A stretch of 64,000 nt of DNA from Corynascus novoguineensis (Eukaryota > Ascomycota > Sordariomycetes > Sordariales > Chaetomiaceae), in NCBI GenBank assembly GCA_033296725.1, contig MU857612.1, positions 334,126 through 398,125 of the forward strand. The letters are read 5' to 3'. Under the pieces are notes generated by a model. That model was not told the DNA's origin. It did not search any database and worked only from the letters and a program-made list of their open reading frames with translations. Below are positions 1 to 11,845 of the stretch, piece after piece. Every line of letters starts with the position of its first letter. Positions within the stretch are counted from its first letter, which is position 1. The position numbers and the translations under genes were made by a program.

Positions 1-2822
1 TCCTCTTTGACTCCGCCCAGCCCTTCAAGGGCGTCGTAGTCTGCTGCACCAGCGTGCCCACCGAGCTGAGAGTAAGTTTTTGGAGCACCGTCGTCGCCAT
101 TTGAGACAGGGAGTCCTCGTGTGGGCACCTGCAGCACGTGAAATGACTGACTTTCTCTCCCATTCAGGCAGACATCGCCGCTAAAACGACAGAGCTCGGC
201 GGCCAGCACAAGTACGACCTGACCCCCGACTGCACCCACCTGATCGTTGGCGACTACGACACCCCGAAGTACCGCCATGTCGCCAAGGAACGCCCCGATG
301 TCAGGGTCATGGCTGCTGGCTGGGTTGAGGCCGTCCGCAATGTATGGGTAGAGGACGCCGAGGTCGACTTCCTCGCGCTCGAGAAGGAGTGGCAGCTGCG
401 CACCTTCGAGACGGGCGGCGGAGAACCCACCACTGACGGCTCCCAGCCTCGGCGTCGAAGGCTTCTGTGCTGCATGACGGGCTTCGAAAACCCAGGCGAG
501 CGCCAGAAAATCATTGACAAGATCGTAGCCAATGGCGGCGATTACACCGGCGACCTCACGAAACGAGTCACACACCTCATCGTCCACAAACCCGAAGGTC
601 GCAAGTACCAAGCTGCAAAAGCCTGGGGAGTCGCGACGGTCTCGGTTGAGTGGGTTAACGACAGCGTCGAGCGTGGGCTCATTCTGGATGAGAAGCTCTA
701 TGACCCGATCTTGCCCCAACACGAGAGGGGAGTAGGCGCCTGGAACAAACAGAGGGAGCGCACTTCGTCGCTTGGGAAGCGCCTCAGGGAGAACAAGGCG
801 ACCCAGGAGGAAGGACAGAGGAAGCTGCGCAAAACTGCCAGCATGAAGCTAAACAGCCAGCGGGACAACCTGTGGGGGGATATTTTGGGCAAGCCCCAAG
901 TCCCCGGTCCTGCGCCCGCCGCGATCCCCCAGCAGACGGTACTGGGCCCGGCAGCCCCATCGCCTGCTCTGATAACCCAGCCTACGCAGCCGCCACAACC
1001 AGCGGGCGACAAGTCCCTTGATACTCAGGGCTCCAAGCTCTCGTCCTTCGGTGTCCCTGAGGACGGAGCTATCTTTGCGTCTTGCTGCTTTTATGTCCAT
1101 GGCTTCTCAGCTCGCAAGTCCGAAATTCTGGTCAACACGGTTGCATCGCTCGGCGGTCTTATCTGCCACTCTCTTGAGGAAGTTGTATCTGCATCCGGCG
1201 CCCAGCTGGCTCATCGCTTCGTCATCGTCCCGCAAACCGCTGCTCCTGAGACTCACCCACACCCCCCCGACAATGTCTACATCATCACCGAGTTCTACAT
1301 CGAGAGGTGCATGCACAAGAAGTACTTCTTTGATCCCTCCCAGCATGCCATCGGCCGTCCCTTTCCGCTGTTCCCCATACCGGGCTTCGAGGGCCTGGTT
1401 ATCTGCACCGCTGGGTTTACGGGTGTCGACTTGAACCAGGTGGATAAGTCCGTCCGGCAGCTAGGTGCCAAGTATGAAGAAAGGTTTACTGCAAACGTTT
1501 CCCTGCTGCTCTGTGCATCCTTAACAGCGGTTCGAAAGCAGAAGCTCGAGCTAGCATTGGCATGGAAGGTGCCAGTTGTCAGCGCCGAGTGGTTATGGAA
1601 GTGTATCGCGAGCGGCTCGAATCTTCCGATCAGACAGTTTCTTTTTTCTGAGTTAAAGCAGCAGCTGAACAGCCCAAAGGTACTTGCGCAGGCTAAGGAG
1701 AATAGCCAGGGAAAAAACAGCACTACAGATAAGGAGAAGAGACAGTTGAGCAGGGATGAGATTGACAAGGACCTACTCCCAAAGGCGGCAGCCAAGCAAA
1801 AGCAGTGTCCTGACTTGAACGAGTCGGTCTTCGTGACTGCGAGAGAGAACTCCCAGCAGGAACCAAGTCAACGCCGCAAAGAGCCTCCGACAACTGAACA
1901 CGACTCAAACATCACAACGACACACTTCGCAACAGCTCTCACCCACGCGCTTCCGACGAATAATGCCAGCATCAGCTTCGGTGACAAGACGCTTCCGTCA
2001 GGTGCGCCGCTATCGGAGACCTCCTCCAACTCTCTTAACAGGGCATTCACTAGCCCCCGGAAACCGGGAGGCCCGGCAGCTCGCAGGCCAATAAGCAGGG
2101 TAACAAGCGAAGTGGCAGATTCTGAAGCCACAGAAGGGGATATTGGCCAGCTTGACGACCTTCCGCCCCAAGAAAACGAAGAGAACACGCAAAAGCCTCC
2201 AGATCAGCGGCCGGAGCCTCCTAACCCCGAAGCGGATCGAAAACGCCTCGAGGACGACAAAGCGGCCGCTGAGCGCCTCGCTATCTCCACAAAACTAGTG
2301 ACCTCAATTTTAGACTCCGCCGCCACCACCGCCATAACAACAGTCCCCACCCCGGCCGGTGCTGCCCTTCCTCCCGGACTCGACGCGAGTGGCGACGAGA
2401 CACCAGCCGAGTTGGGCGCACTGTCGAAGCCGAAGCGGCGCAAACGAAACATCCTCGGCCGTGCCATCAGCAACGTTTCGGCCGCCAGCAGCACCAGCAA
2501 CAGCGGCGACGCCTCCGCTCCGCCCGCCGCTGCCGGTCCCGCGGTCAGAGTTGACTCGGGTGCCGCCGCTGTTATCGACGCCCCGCCGCTGGCCGCGACG
2601 CAGCTTGAGTACGAGGACCCTGACGCGAGGCGCTACAAAGAACAGCTGATGAGCAAGATGATGGGCAAGGACGGGGCAGTGTCGTTCTCTGCTGCCGTCG
2701 GCCCCAGGCAGGAGAAGCTAACGCTCGCCGAAATGGGCGGGTACGATGCGGTTCAGCAGCATCAGCAAGGGTTGTATGATGCGGCTAGTGGTGGAGGACA
2801 AAGGAGGACGAGACGGCGCTGA
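1..2822 (+). CDS. DPB11: BRCT-repeat replication/checkpoint scaffold, Dpb11/Rad4/TopBP1 type (5' end outside window)
   Basis: Partial gene: exon end 1-71 (first full codon at 3), intron 72-167 (GTAAGT...CAG), then exon 168-2822; about 907 residues are visible and only a short N-terminal piece is missing. Four BRCT modules can be read: the first runs across the intron (hydrophobic core 'THLIVGDY', then 'AAGWVEAV'), the second at about 450-700 ('THLIVHK', 'SVEWVNDSV'), the third at about 1066-1370 and the fourth at about 1380-1640 ('SAEWLWKCI'). The tail is disordered, Ser/Pro/Ala-rich and ends in a basic run. Two tandem BRCT pairs plus a long tail is the layout of Dpb11/Rad4(Cut5)/TopBP1, which binds CDK-phosphorylated Sld2/Sld3 and the 9-1-1 clamp to start replication and activate the Mec1/ATR checkpoint in the nucleus. 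The orthology is inferred from domain order; another multi-BRCT protein is the alternative. Confidence 0.85.
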
Positions 2823-3422
2823 TTCCATGGTTTTTGTTCGGTTCCAGTAAGCGGACGAAAAATATATCATAGTTGATGAGGGAGAAAGGTGATCATGGGA
2901 TCAAGAAATCAAGAAAGCGAGCGAGTGAGCAAGCATTGAGCAGACAGCATGCTTTGGATCTGGGGTTTTCCTATCATGAATGTTTAGGGTAAATATTACG
3001 ACAGGATCATGATGGCAATGCAATCTGGGTATCTTCAATTTCCCTTCTGTAGTCGTCAACTGTCTCAGAGTGACGATCTACGGTTACGCTAGTGTATGCT
3101 ATTGGAAAAAAAAAAAAAAAAGAGCGCCGTGCGAAGACCTCGTCATTAACACCGCCTATCTTTTAAGTATACAAAACATGGCCAAACGATGGTTCTTCTA
3201 CTGTATTTCAAATGCGACTTTCCACCCTATTCATGACTTATTCCCCAAACACCTCCCGATTTGGAACCGAATGCATGTTCCACAGAGAGAAAAAAAAAAA
3301 AAAAAAAGATAACAGGGGTAACAAGACCCGTCCAAGATAGTGGCCCACCCCTTTTTTTGTAACGGAAACCGTTTTACCTGCTCTGTGACACCACGGGCGG
3401 AGCGTAGATCAGTTGTCGTCCC
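2823..3422. other. Convergent intergenic region with two poly-A tracts
   Basis: Lies between the 3' ends of the BRCT gene and the next gene. It contains two uninterrupted A runs on the plus strand, at 3106-3121 (16 A) and 3290-3307 (18 A). No coding potential is evident. The runs could be ordinary homopolymers or scars of retroposed sequence. Confidence 0.5.
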
Positions 3423-5886
3423 TCAAAGATGGGTCACAGCCTGTGTCAGGACGCTCAACAGCGTGGCCGCGGCGCCGCTGACCCCGATCGCACCGGCGGC
3501 GTCCTTCAAAGCAGCTCTCCTTGATGGCCTGTCTTCCTCTCCACGTCGTGGTTGGTCGCGGTCGCGATCACGGTCCCTGTCGCGGTCCGAGTATCTCTTG
3601 GAGGCAGAGCGATGGTCCAGGTCCTTGTCCCTGTCCCTGTCCCGGTCCCGATCAGTAACCTTCGACCGGTTTCTTGATCGCTCTCGGGACTTATCCCGCC
3701 TGGGTCGATCCCTGTCACGCTCATACTCTCGGTCCCGCCGCCGCTCGGAATATTGACCGGGAGAGATCTCCCTCGGGCCGTTGCGATCAAAACGGACGTG
3801 GTTCGGGTTTTTGTTCTTGAGGATCGGTTTCGGCAATACCGTGCTTGAGGGCGAAACGTCGTCACCGTCGACACTGGTTGGCGGGGACACGATGATGGGG
3901 TGCGCCTTGGCGCCTTTCCCCTCGTCTTCGCTGTCAAGGTGCTTGCTTTCACTCGGGATATAGTCTTTCGGTGTGTATCGGCCGCGGTGGCGGACCTGTC
4001 CTGTTTCGCGACGGCGGTCGTTATTGCTGTCGTCACCGTCGCTGTCGCTCGCGTCGAAAAGGGCTTCGGATCCATGGTCCCGTGTTACCGACTCCCTGTC
4101 TCCTCCTCGGCTTTCTCCTACTCCTCTTTTTCTGTAATAATCGCCGTACGTTTCTTGGCGCACCCCAGTCTGTTGCCTCTCGGCATTGCCGCTTCTCGCC
4201 TTGGCCGGCAAAGTCCTCGCCCGGCGCACTTCAAAGCTCTTGCGCGCGAACTCTTCGATTTGCTCCCGGGTCAGGATGCCGAGGACGGCGACGAAACTGG
4301 GCCGGGCCTCATACCGCACGCCCGCCTTCTCCAGCACTTCAGGCGACACGAGCCTACGATCAATCTTGGTCCAGGTAGCGTCCAGCGGGATAGTCTGTCC
4401 TTTGCTGTCGGGAGCAAGGCGACTGTATTGCCGTTGTGGCGGATACTGGCCCTGCATGTCATGGCCGGACGTGGGAGCAGAGGATGACAAGGTCGCGAGA
4501 TCCCAAACAGCATCAGACGGTGTCGCCGTCAAGCTGCTGCCATAAGGGGGCGGAGGTGGGCCTGGCGTTGAGGCGCTGGAGTACGGGGGAGGGAGTGCCA
4601 CTGGTTGGCCATCGTGTCCGGGAGCAACGGCCCCTGGGATGGGCAGCTGCTGAGTCCCGGGAGAAAAGTATCTCGTGTCGGGCGAGGTGCCTGGGGAGAT
4701 GAAATAAAAGGGGGCACGGGTGGGAGGCAGGAGCGAGGTGCCAACATTGGTGAAAGTAGCGACTTTTCCGGAACAGTAACGATCAAGCGCCATAAGGTCT
4801 CTAGTCGAGATGAGAGCCGTGCTGGCTGACGGACTGGATTCGGCATCCGACTGCTCCGAAGAAGTGGACTGCTCGAAGCTCAACTGAGGAAGGGCCGGAG
4901 ACCGAGATTCAGAGCTGAGTAACATAGAGTCACTGTGCTCAGACATTGGTACACGCCTCCGGCCTTCATTGCTGAGAGCACCGGGGTTCGAATTCGCCAT
5001 GAGCTCTCCGTCGTGAACTGGATATGGAGCTGGCGGGGCAGTCATCGGGAGTTTCTCGTCCCAGTGGAGCAAACCACGAACCGAGGGAGGGCTCCCGCCA
5101 CTGGGCGGTTGGTGAGACTCGAGCTCACGAATGTATGCACGCAAAACCTCCTGTAAGACGTGGTTAGTTTCCGCCATGAGCACAGCCTGATGCCTGTGTA
5201 AGGGCTACAGGACAGAGAAATGGGCCTATGCATACCTTGTGCTCTTGCAGCACTTGGGCCGAAAAGCCCTCCCGCTCCAACTCCCTCTTAAAGCTGCGCC
5301 ATAGCTCCTCCTCATCTCCCTCGCTTGGGGAGCGGTTCTCTCTTTCGCGAAAGATACGGTTGGCGATGGTATCCACCTTGTTCTTGATGCCGTCCATCTG
5401 TTGATCGTCGACGTTTTCTAGGGCGGGCCGCGGCTTGGCAACGCTGTGTAGCTGAACAGTGTCGAGGAAGATGTCGATTTTCATAGATTGGGAGATGACA
5501 TCTCCTCGGATGAGATCAACCTTTCGAGCAATTTCACCCCTGTCCGCGTTCCTTCTTGCAGTGCTCGAGCTAGGAATGTCTCCGTACTTCTGTAGAATAG
5601 TGCTAACCTGCTTGAGGGCAAAGTCGCTATCCTCGACGAGCGACCACAGTTGCCTGCCGTAAACCGAGTTCTGAGTTTCGCTGTTGGCGGCCGGGTTGGT
5701 CTGCGCATAGAGGGGCGAGTCGTGGTCCTGGGCTTCGGCCTCAAGGTCCTTAAGGGCGGTACGCAAATTGCGGATGGCTATTGCCAAATCGACGAAGTCG
5801 GTGCCAGCATCGCGAGCGCGTCGATACAGTTGTCGCGCAAAAGCACCGACAGATTCGATGCTCGGGGAGTCTTCGGGTCTTGTCAT
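3423..5886 (-). CDS. Fungal-specific protein with R/D/E-rich repeat region and Gly/Ala-rich hydrophobic tail (DUF8035-like)
   Basis: Two exons: 5886-5236 and 5150-3423, intron 5151-5235 (GTATGC...ACAG), 792 residues. The start is the ATG at 5886; the frame is open further upstream but without an ATG. The N-terminal about 215 residues are helical ('ARQLYRRARDAG' near the start), resembling helical N-terminal domains of fungal signalling proteins. The middle is Pro/Ser/Gly-rich. A conserved-looking block around 'ATWTKIDRRLVSPEVLEKAG' and 'ILTREQIEEFARKS' matches my memory of the fungal DUF8035 domain. This is followed by Arg/Asp/Glu/Ser repeats (about 3550-3780) and a C-terminal hydrophobic Gly/Ala-rich segment ('GAIGVSGAAATLLSVL'). 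The function is unknown. The arginine-dipeptide region suggests RNA or condensate-type interactions, but that is inference. Confidence 0.75.
3550..3780 (-). repeat. Low-complexity Arg/Asp/Ser-coding repeat
   Basis: Imperfect tandem units of the type CGGTCCCGGT/CTGTCCCGG on the plus strand encode alternating Arg, Asp, Glu and Ser on the minus strand inside the preceding gene. It is a coding microsatellite-like tract and so a likely site of length variation between strains. Confidence 0.6.
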
Positions 5887-8323
5887 GGAGGGGACCGCCC
5901 GTGGACTTTCCACGCCAAGGTGTCAGTCGAGGAATCCGTACCGACCTCGTATGAGGCTCAGTATTCTTAGATGGTCAGTTGATGCCTGTTGGTGGGTGCG
6001 CCTAAGCAGAGGTTCAACCGTAAGCCCGGGCGTGGCAGGAGGATGAGAGTGTGGGGCGCAGCAGGCGGCGAACAGCAAGTCTTTGAGCGGCGGGTGAGTC
6101 AACCTAGAGATGGATGGTTCGAGAGATGAACGGGCGACTCAAACGGGGAGAGAAACAGGTGCACAAAGGCAGATCAGGCTGTGAAGGCAGGAATATGGCA
6201 CACAGCTGGCGCCCTTCGGGCTCGAACCCACCAGCGAATCGCGGACCAGATCGGCCATGGGATCTGGAGAAGTGTGTGTGCGGTCATTGGTGGTGTGGCC
6301 ATTGGGTTAGACCCAAGCCCACGCTTGCAGCATGTCATCAAAGACGTGTGGCACTAGCCGCGCCCCGAGAACTAAGTAGAGTCTACTCTTGGTAACGTAT
6401 CCACGAGGCTCAAACGTGGGGCTCTCCCCATCCGGTATTGAAGGAGGTCATCTTCTATTCCACTCTCTACCCCGGGCCCAATACTGTACTTCCCCCTGTG
6501 GATGCACTGCGGCTGCACAGGTCGACGAACCCGACGAATGAATGCAAACCGAACAAATGCGCATATGACCTTACACTGAATTCCTCCAACTTCAAACACG
6601 AACTAAGTATTATCCAACATTCGAAGGCCACATGGAAGCTTCGCAGAGCCACAAGATAGTTGAGCATGTACTGTTAACATTAAGTTGATGTTTGTTTGTC
6701 TCTCTGGGACAAATGGCAAGATGCGAAATGATCCAAGTGACGTCTGTCGGTTGCAGCGGCTCGCAGATCCAGCTGCCCATCATTTTCATCAATCACTGGC
6801 TGCTCAAAACAAGTGTGGGGAAGGCAGCCGTTAGGGCTGGCCAATCAACTTCTATCATCAAGTCAGGCTTTCTTGGGCGATGACGTCCAGCCATCAGCTG
6901 CCTACAGTTGGGGGATTTTCCGTTGAACTTTTGGCCACCCGAAGCCGAGACCCTGCATTGCTTGCGCCACCAAACTGGAGCCCGTCGGCGGAATTCTGTA
7001 ACCATCCATCCTCCACATGCTTCCACTCGAGTACTGCATAGCTCCACTTTTTGGGCACCACATGCAACACGCATAAATTCATTTCCCGCAAGAGGTCGCC
7101 TGGAAACCCCAGTTAGAACGTGCTGTATGAAGTATCGCAACCACGTATCCCCCCTCTATCAGATGGAGACCCACAATGAAAATGAGAAACGAGACGCCTC
7201 TCGTGGACGTTTATGTTGTGACACCATCACACTGACTTCCCGACCGCGAGAACTTGCCTCAATGGAGCCGCCGGTGAGCTCGGCAATGCAGCCCCATATC
7301 TGTTTGCGCTCCGATCCAGTCACAATGGCAAAGCGGCAACGCGGAAAACCGGGCCTCGGCGGATAGGTCCTTTCTTTCCGGTATACAAAAGTAGTTCAAA
7401 CTTGATATGTGACAGTCCAAGCAGGCAGTCAGTCGAGGCACTCAGTGAGGCTGTGGAGCGAGGCGCTCCGCTCATTCCCAACCTGCAATCTGGCAGTTTC
7501 TGACACTGCCCAAGAGGTAATCCGTAGCGCAAACTTGTCGAGAGTTAAGGAAGACGTCCAATCAGTTCGGGTTGTTCTGCACGGTGAGCCCCTCGGTTTC
7601 ACTTTCGGAAAGTAGGTCAAGCAGGACTACGATAAGTTAAGGAAACCACCTAGCACTTCGGCAGCAAGATAGATCACTTTATTCCTGGCACAAGCCTTGA
7701 AGATGCAAGTTCTCCAAGTAATTCTTTCGCTGTCTCAAATTTTTTTTTCAAAAAAAAGACAGGGGAAAAAATGATCTTAGAAAACATACAACACTGGGGA
7801 TTCCCCAGTCGTCACCGACCTGAGTACTAGTCCAGCGATCAGCAGGTTGACCAGGGGAGAGCGGACGGGATCCCGTATTTTCTGCTGTCTATGGTCGTAT
7901 GTATCTGGTCTGGTCATAATTCAGAATCAGCTGAAAGGCTGCCACGCCAAAAATCCCACTTCCAAATGGAGGCTCATGCAATTCGCGGACTAAGCCCGCC
8001 GGCCGGCTCATGGTAGATCCACTACTTGAACTAGCTACCATGGCGAGATGTGGTTACATTATTCAAATGCTGATGCTATACTAATGCTGCGGAAGCTACA
8101 GTACGGGTGCCACGCCTGGACTCGGCGAACGAGACGCGACAGGGGCTGACATTTCGATGAAGTTCGTCAGGTCTGTCCTCGGGGATCGTTGCCACCTTTT
8201 TTGCTTTACATGCATGGCCACAAAGTCCAGAACCACAACATCGACTTCAATATCCGAAGCCACCACGTCCGAAATTGGAATTAAATCTGTCTCTCTCTGT
8301 CCGTGAGCCCTGGCCACTAAAGC
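5887..8323. other. Intergenic, 2.4 kb, no supported gene
   Basis: Open frames here are short, mostly lack ATG starts and overlap on both strands without a plausible splice pattern. It should contain the promoter of the 3423-5886 gene and the 3' UTR of UTP8. No tRNA, rRNA or repeat was recognised. Confidence 0.5.
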
Positions 8324-11171
8324 TTAACGGGCTTCCTGAACAACCGTGGCACCAGCTCCACCGCGTAGTGCTTCCTCCGATATCCGATGCACCGAGTAGA
8401 TGCCCCGCTTCTTGCTGACGAAATGTCCGACTTGTCTGCTGCTGCGAGGAACAATCTCACCGCCCGACCTCACCCTCTCCGTGGAGACTCGAGAGTCCGT
8501 CTTCAGCCCCAGTGGAAGTTCCTCGGTGATGGGCTGAGACACGGCTTTCCCCTTTGCCAAACCCGCGAGAGCCTTCCTGGCCCTCTTTGCATAGCTGACA
8601 GCCTCGGCCAAGGCACTCTGAAGATGCACAGCCTCCATGATGCCCTCCAGGGCCACACTGACCTCAGCCTGGAACTGGCTGAAGAAATCGGCCGAGTCTT
8701 CTTGGCTACGTGAGCTTGCGAGCATGGCGTCCGACGCCATCCACCCGCCCAAGCCCACCGAGTCAATGCACCTCGACATTAGGTCTGCAATGAGTTGGAT
8801 GCTGCCGTCGGGCGGCGCCTCAACCTCGCTCTGATCCGCCCCCGTACGGTCAAGATAACGAGTTGTCCAGCCGTCCTTGATCAACTCGGCCCGCAGCACA
8901 TTCATCAAACCAATAATCTCCTCGGGCTTGAAGAGACGACGAAGGCTCTGAACCGTTGCGGCTGAGGGACAAGCCGCCAACTTGCTGAAAGCCACTCCCA
9001 AACCTCTGGTCCGGTGCCCACCAAGGTAATGTTCCGTGATTTGCAACTCTTCCTCTGCCCGATCCAGCTCCATGTTGATGGCTTCATTCTCCTGTCCACG
9101 TATCTCTTCTCTCTTCTCCGTGAGCCGCATCAGCATCTTCGATGAATCTTCAAATAGGCCCAAGCTGCGAAGCAGAAGTTTGATGGACGAGACGAGTTCC
9201 GTCGACCCCAGCTGCGTCCCCGAGAGATACCCCACAAGGAGCTGCATCGTGGGGTCGGCCTGGGCTAGTAAAATGGGGATTTCCCTTCCAATGATGTCTT
9301 CGACCTCGTCCACCTCTCTCACCTCATCCTTGAAAGCGGATTTCACGTTTGAAGTCGACAGGTGGCCAGCATCAACGAGGTAGATGAGAACACTACTCTC
9401 CGGGAGTCGACATGTCAGCCGCAAGCTGTCCGGATCCTCGGTTTGCTCCCCCCAGCTGAAAACCTTGCTGATGGCGTAGGAGACCCAACGCCGATCGACG
9501 CGAGCATATTCAGTCCTGGATGATGGCCATGCCCATTCTGGCAACTGGACCGGGGAAGTGGCCCCATTTGTAAGCGCTCCCTTCTCGCCTTCAGGTTCAT
9601 CCGACTTGAGAGGGACTTTGAAGACGTGTGCAAGGGACGATTCCCAAGACTGCAGGTCGTTGTTGCGAAGGAGCTCGTCTGCTCGGGCGGATTGGGCTTG
9701 CCATTCTGAGCACGATGTCTCGGTGGAACCGGGTAGAGGCTCCACGAGAACAGCAGAAGAAGGGTGGTCGGCTCGAATCCGCTTTTCGCAGGACAGGTCC
9801 CGCGGAATGCCGCGGCGGATTGCGTCAGTCAAGAGGCCTTCAGCACGACGCTTGGTGGTTCGATTCTTTGGCACTTCGATCTGCACGGCAGTGAGATTGG
9901 AACCGTGTAAACCAACTGCGATCTCCCGGCTGGCTAGATAGGAAACGAATTCAAAGGCGCTGCCAGAATTTTCGCGAATCTCGGAGTCGACAGGAGTATT
10001 CGCCTGAAGCGACCGATAAATGGGATTGTAGACCGAGAAGCCATCGGCTGCAACAGTAAGGACAGAGGTTCTGGACAGCCGCAGGAATGAGGTAAGTCCT
10101 GGAAGTTGAAGCTTATTCTCCAACCGGGGAATGCCATTGCTGAAGGCATAAGTAGCGATCGTGCCCTCAGACAGCGTCTGCAGAGTTCCCGATCTAACAT
10201 CCAGCTGGTATCTCGTGCAATCTGTCTTGGCAGGAAGTGGAGCAGCGAACACTGGAATGAGCCGCTCGTTACTTGTCTGCCGTGCCTCTCTCTCTGAAGG
10301 TAATGCGAGAATGTGCAAGTGCCGCGCATGAGACGCCTTGTCCGCGGTGACGACCACGAGGAAGTCTGGGTTGAAACCATCGCGGTGAATCTTCTCTTGG
10401 AAAATACCAAAGAGATCGTTTTTACCACCGAACATCCCATCGACGACATCCGCGGCCAGTGTGGGCTGTGCATAATCCACCCGAAGATTTAGTTTTGAAC
10501 CTGTAATGATCTCCTTGGAGAGTATCGATGACGACACCTGCCATCTTTCCTCAAGCGTCTCCCCATTCAAACACAGGATCGTGCCATCGGCAGCCAAGAG
10601 GACAAGGTCGTGATTGGAAGACTCGTCCCTCGCCAAGTTTGCCATTACAGTTCGCGGCGAGCTGGCAAAGATATGGACGATTGGCGCATCGCAGCCTAGC
10701 GCATGGGAAATGGGAGTAGAAGTTGTCGTCCCTGCCCCAGAAGTCTCCTCCCTGAACAACTTGATCTCCTGCTTCGAGGGAGAGGAAGAAGAGGTCTTGG
10801 TCGAGAGCGAAACATATGTGTACCGTGTTGCCGTCTTGGACGATGCCGGCCTCCAGCGCAACGAGTACGGCGCACAAGTGAAGACGGACTGGGGGGAGAC
10901 CAGATAGGATGTGACGGCCTGAGAAGAGATGATCTATGGCTGGTCAGCATGGAAAGCGTAAAAATTCGACGCGGGAAAATCTAACATCGTATAGATACAC
11001 AGCAACGCCGTCAATCGCTACGGCGAGCTCGGTTCTCTTCCGCCGCTTGCCATCCTGCTTCTGGCCGAAGACCTCTCCGGCAAGGTAACGACCCGGGCCG
11101 TGCGGGCCTTCGAGGGGCTGCGGAAGTGCCTGAAGCACATATGGCTTATGTATTTGAAGTTTGGCAGCCAT
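8324..11171 (-). CDS. UTP8: U3 snoRNP / t-UTP component Utp8
   Basis: Two exons: 11171-10986 and 10918-8324, intron 10919-10985 (GTTAGA...TCAG), 926 residues, ATG at 11171 (MAAKLQIHKPY). The N-terminal half has beta-strand/propeller character with repeated short hydrophobic strands ('ELAVAIDGVAVYLYD', 'DLVLLAADGTILCLNGETL'). The start and the stretch 'SPQSVFTCAPYSLRWRPAS' across the intron match what I recall of filamentous fungal Utp8. The C-terminal half is helical. Utp8 is part of the t-UTP/UtpA subcomplex of the small-subunit processome in the nucleolus, needed for rDNA transcription and pre-18S processing; in yeast it also takes part in nuclear tRNA export. The fungal protein is longer than yeast Utp8. 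It diverges from ELG1, with 674 bases between start codons. Confidence 0.78.
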
Positions 11172-11845
11172 GCTGAATCCGTCGGAGCTGCAAATTGACG
11201 TGGTTGAAGGATGTCACGGCCAAGTCGTCGCCATCACCGCAGAGCTTCTGCTGGGCAGAAAAAAGAGGCTGCTCCGTCGCAAAAATTCAGGTGGGGCCTG
11301 GATTGGCGGGCCAGGGCGGTGGGCTTATCAGGAATGCCGGCCTATCTTTGATCCCAACCGATCAATCATGTACCATTGGACCCCGGCAATATATTCTAGG
11401 ACCCTGCAGGCTGCCATGGCTGCACGTTCTCAATGATGAAAGTGGAGCACTTTAGCGCGCCGACCAAACTGTACACGCCATTGAGAAGCGCGACGCGGGC
11501 CAGTCACGCGTTTCCTCGAGGAACCGGAGAGGAGGTACACGGACAACCGCAAACAATGAGATCTCCTTCATACTTTTCCAAACGATTGAGATTCTGATGC
11601 GTGCTCGCATCGAGGCCGCTGATATATGATCTGTTATTCTTCTTTCAACATGAAAATTCGCGACCACACCTTTGCCACAGCCCAGCACCACCTCTAGCCA
11701 TCCATTTGCTGAGCGCAGTATGCCAACCTTTCTCTTATGTTGTATCTCGTTGGAGCTGGCTGCGAGCATCGAGTCAATATCACAGTCGTTGATCGGCTAG
11801 AGCAACTGATTAACCTGTTCCATAGTTCCAGCGTGTTTCTCCCCA
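11172..11845. other. Divergent promoter region UTP8 / ELG1
   Basis: 674 bases between two ATGs facing away from each other, so it must hold both promoters. It contains one ACGCGT box (11506-11511) and no obvious TATA box near either start. Confidence 0.6.
11506..11511. promoter_or_regulatory. Candidate MCB (MluI cell-cycle box) upstream of ELG1
   Basis: Palindromic ACGCGT, 335 bases upstream of the ELG1 ATG. In yeasts MCB elements recruit MBF to replication and repair genes at G1/S. A six-base word occurs often by chance, so this is suggestive only. Confidence 0.25.

Noticed and set aside
3309..3326. Sequence resembling an I-SceI homing site (GATAACAGGGGTAAC)
   Set aside because: It differs from the real site by an inserted G and mismatches, and there is no endonuclease or intron nearby.
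6205..6240. GGTTCGAGCCC on the minus strand, like a tRNA T-arm
   Set aside because: T-stem pairing fails after two base pairs and no D-arm or acceptor stem is found.
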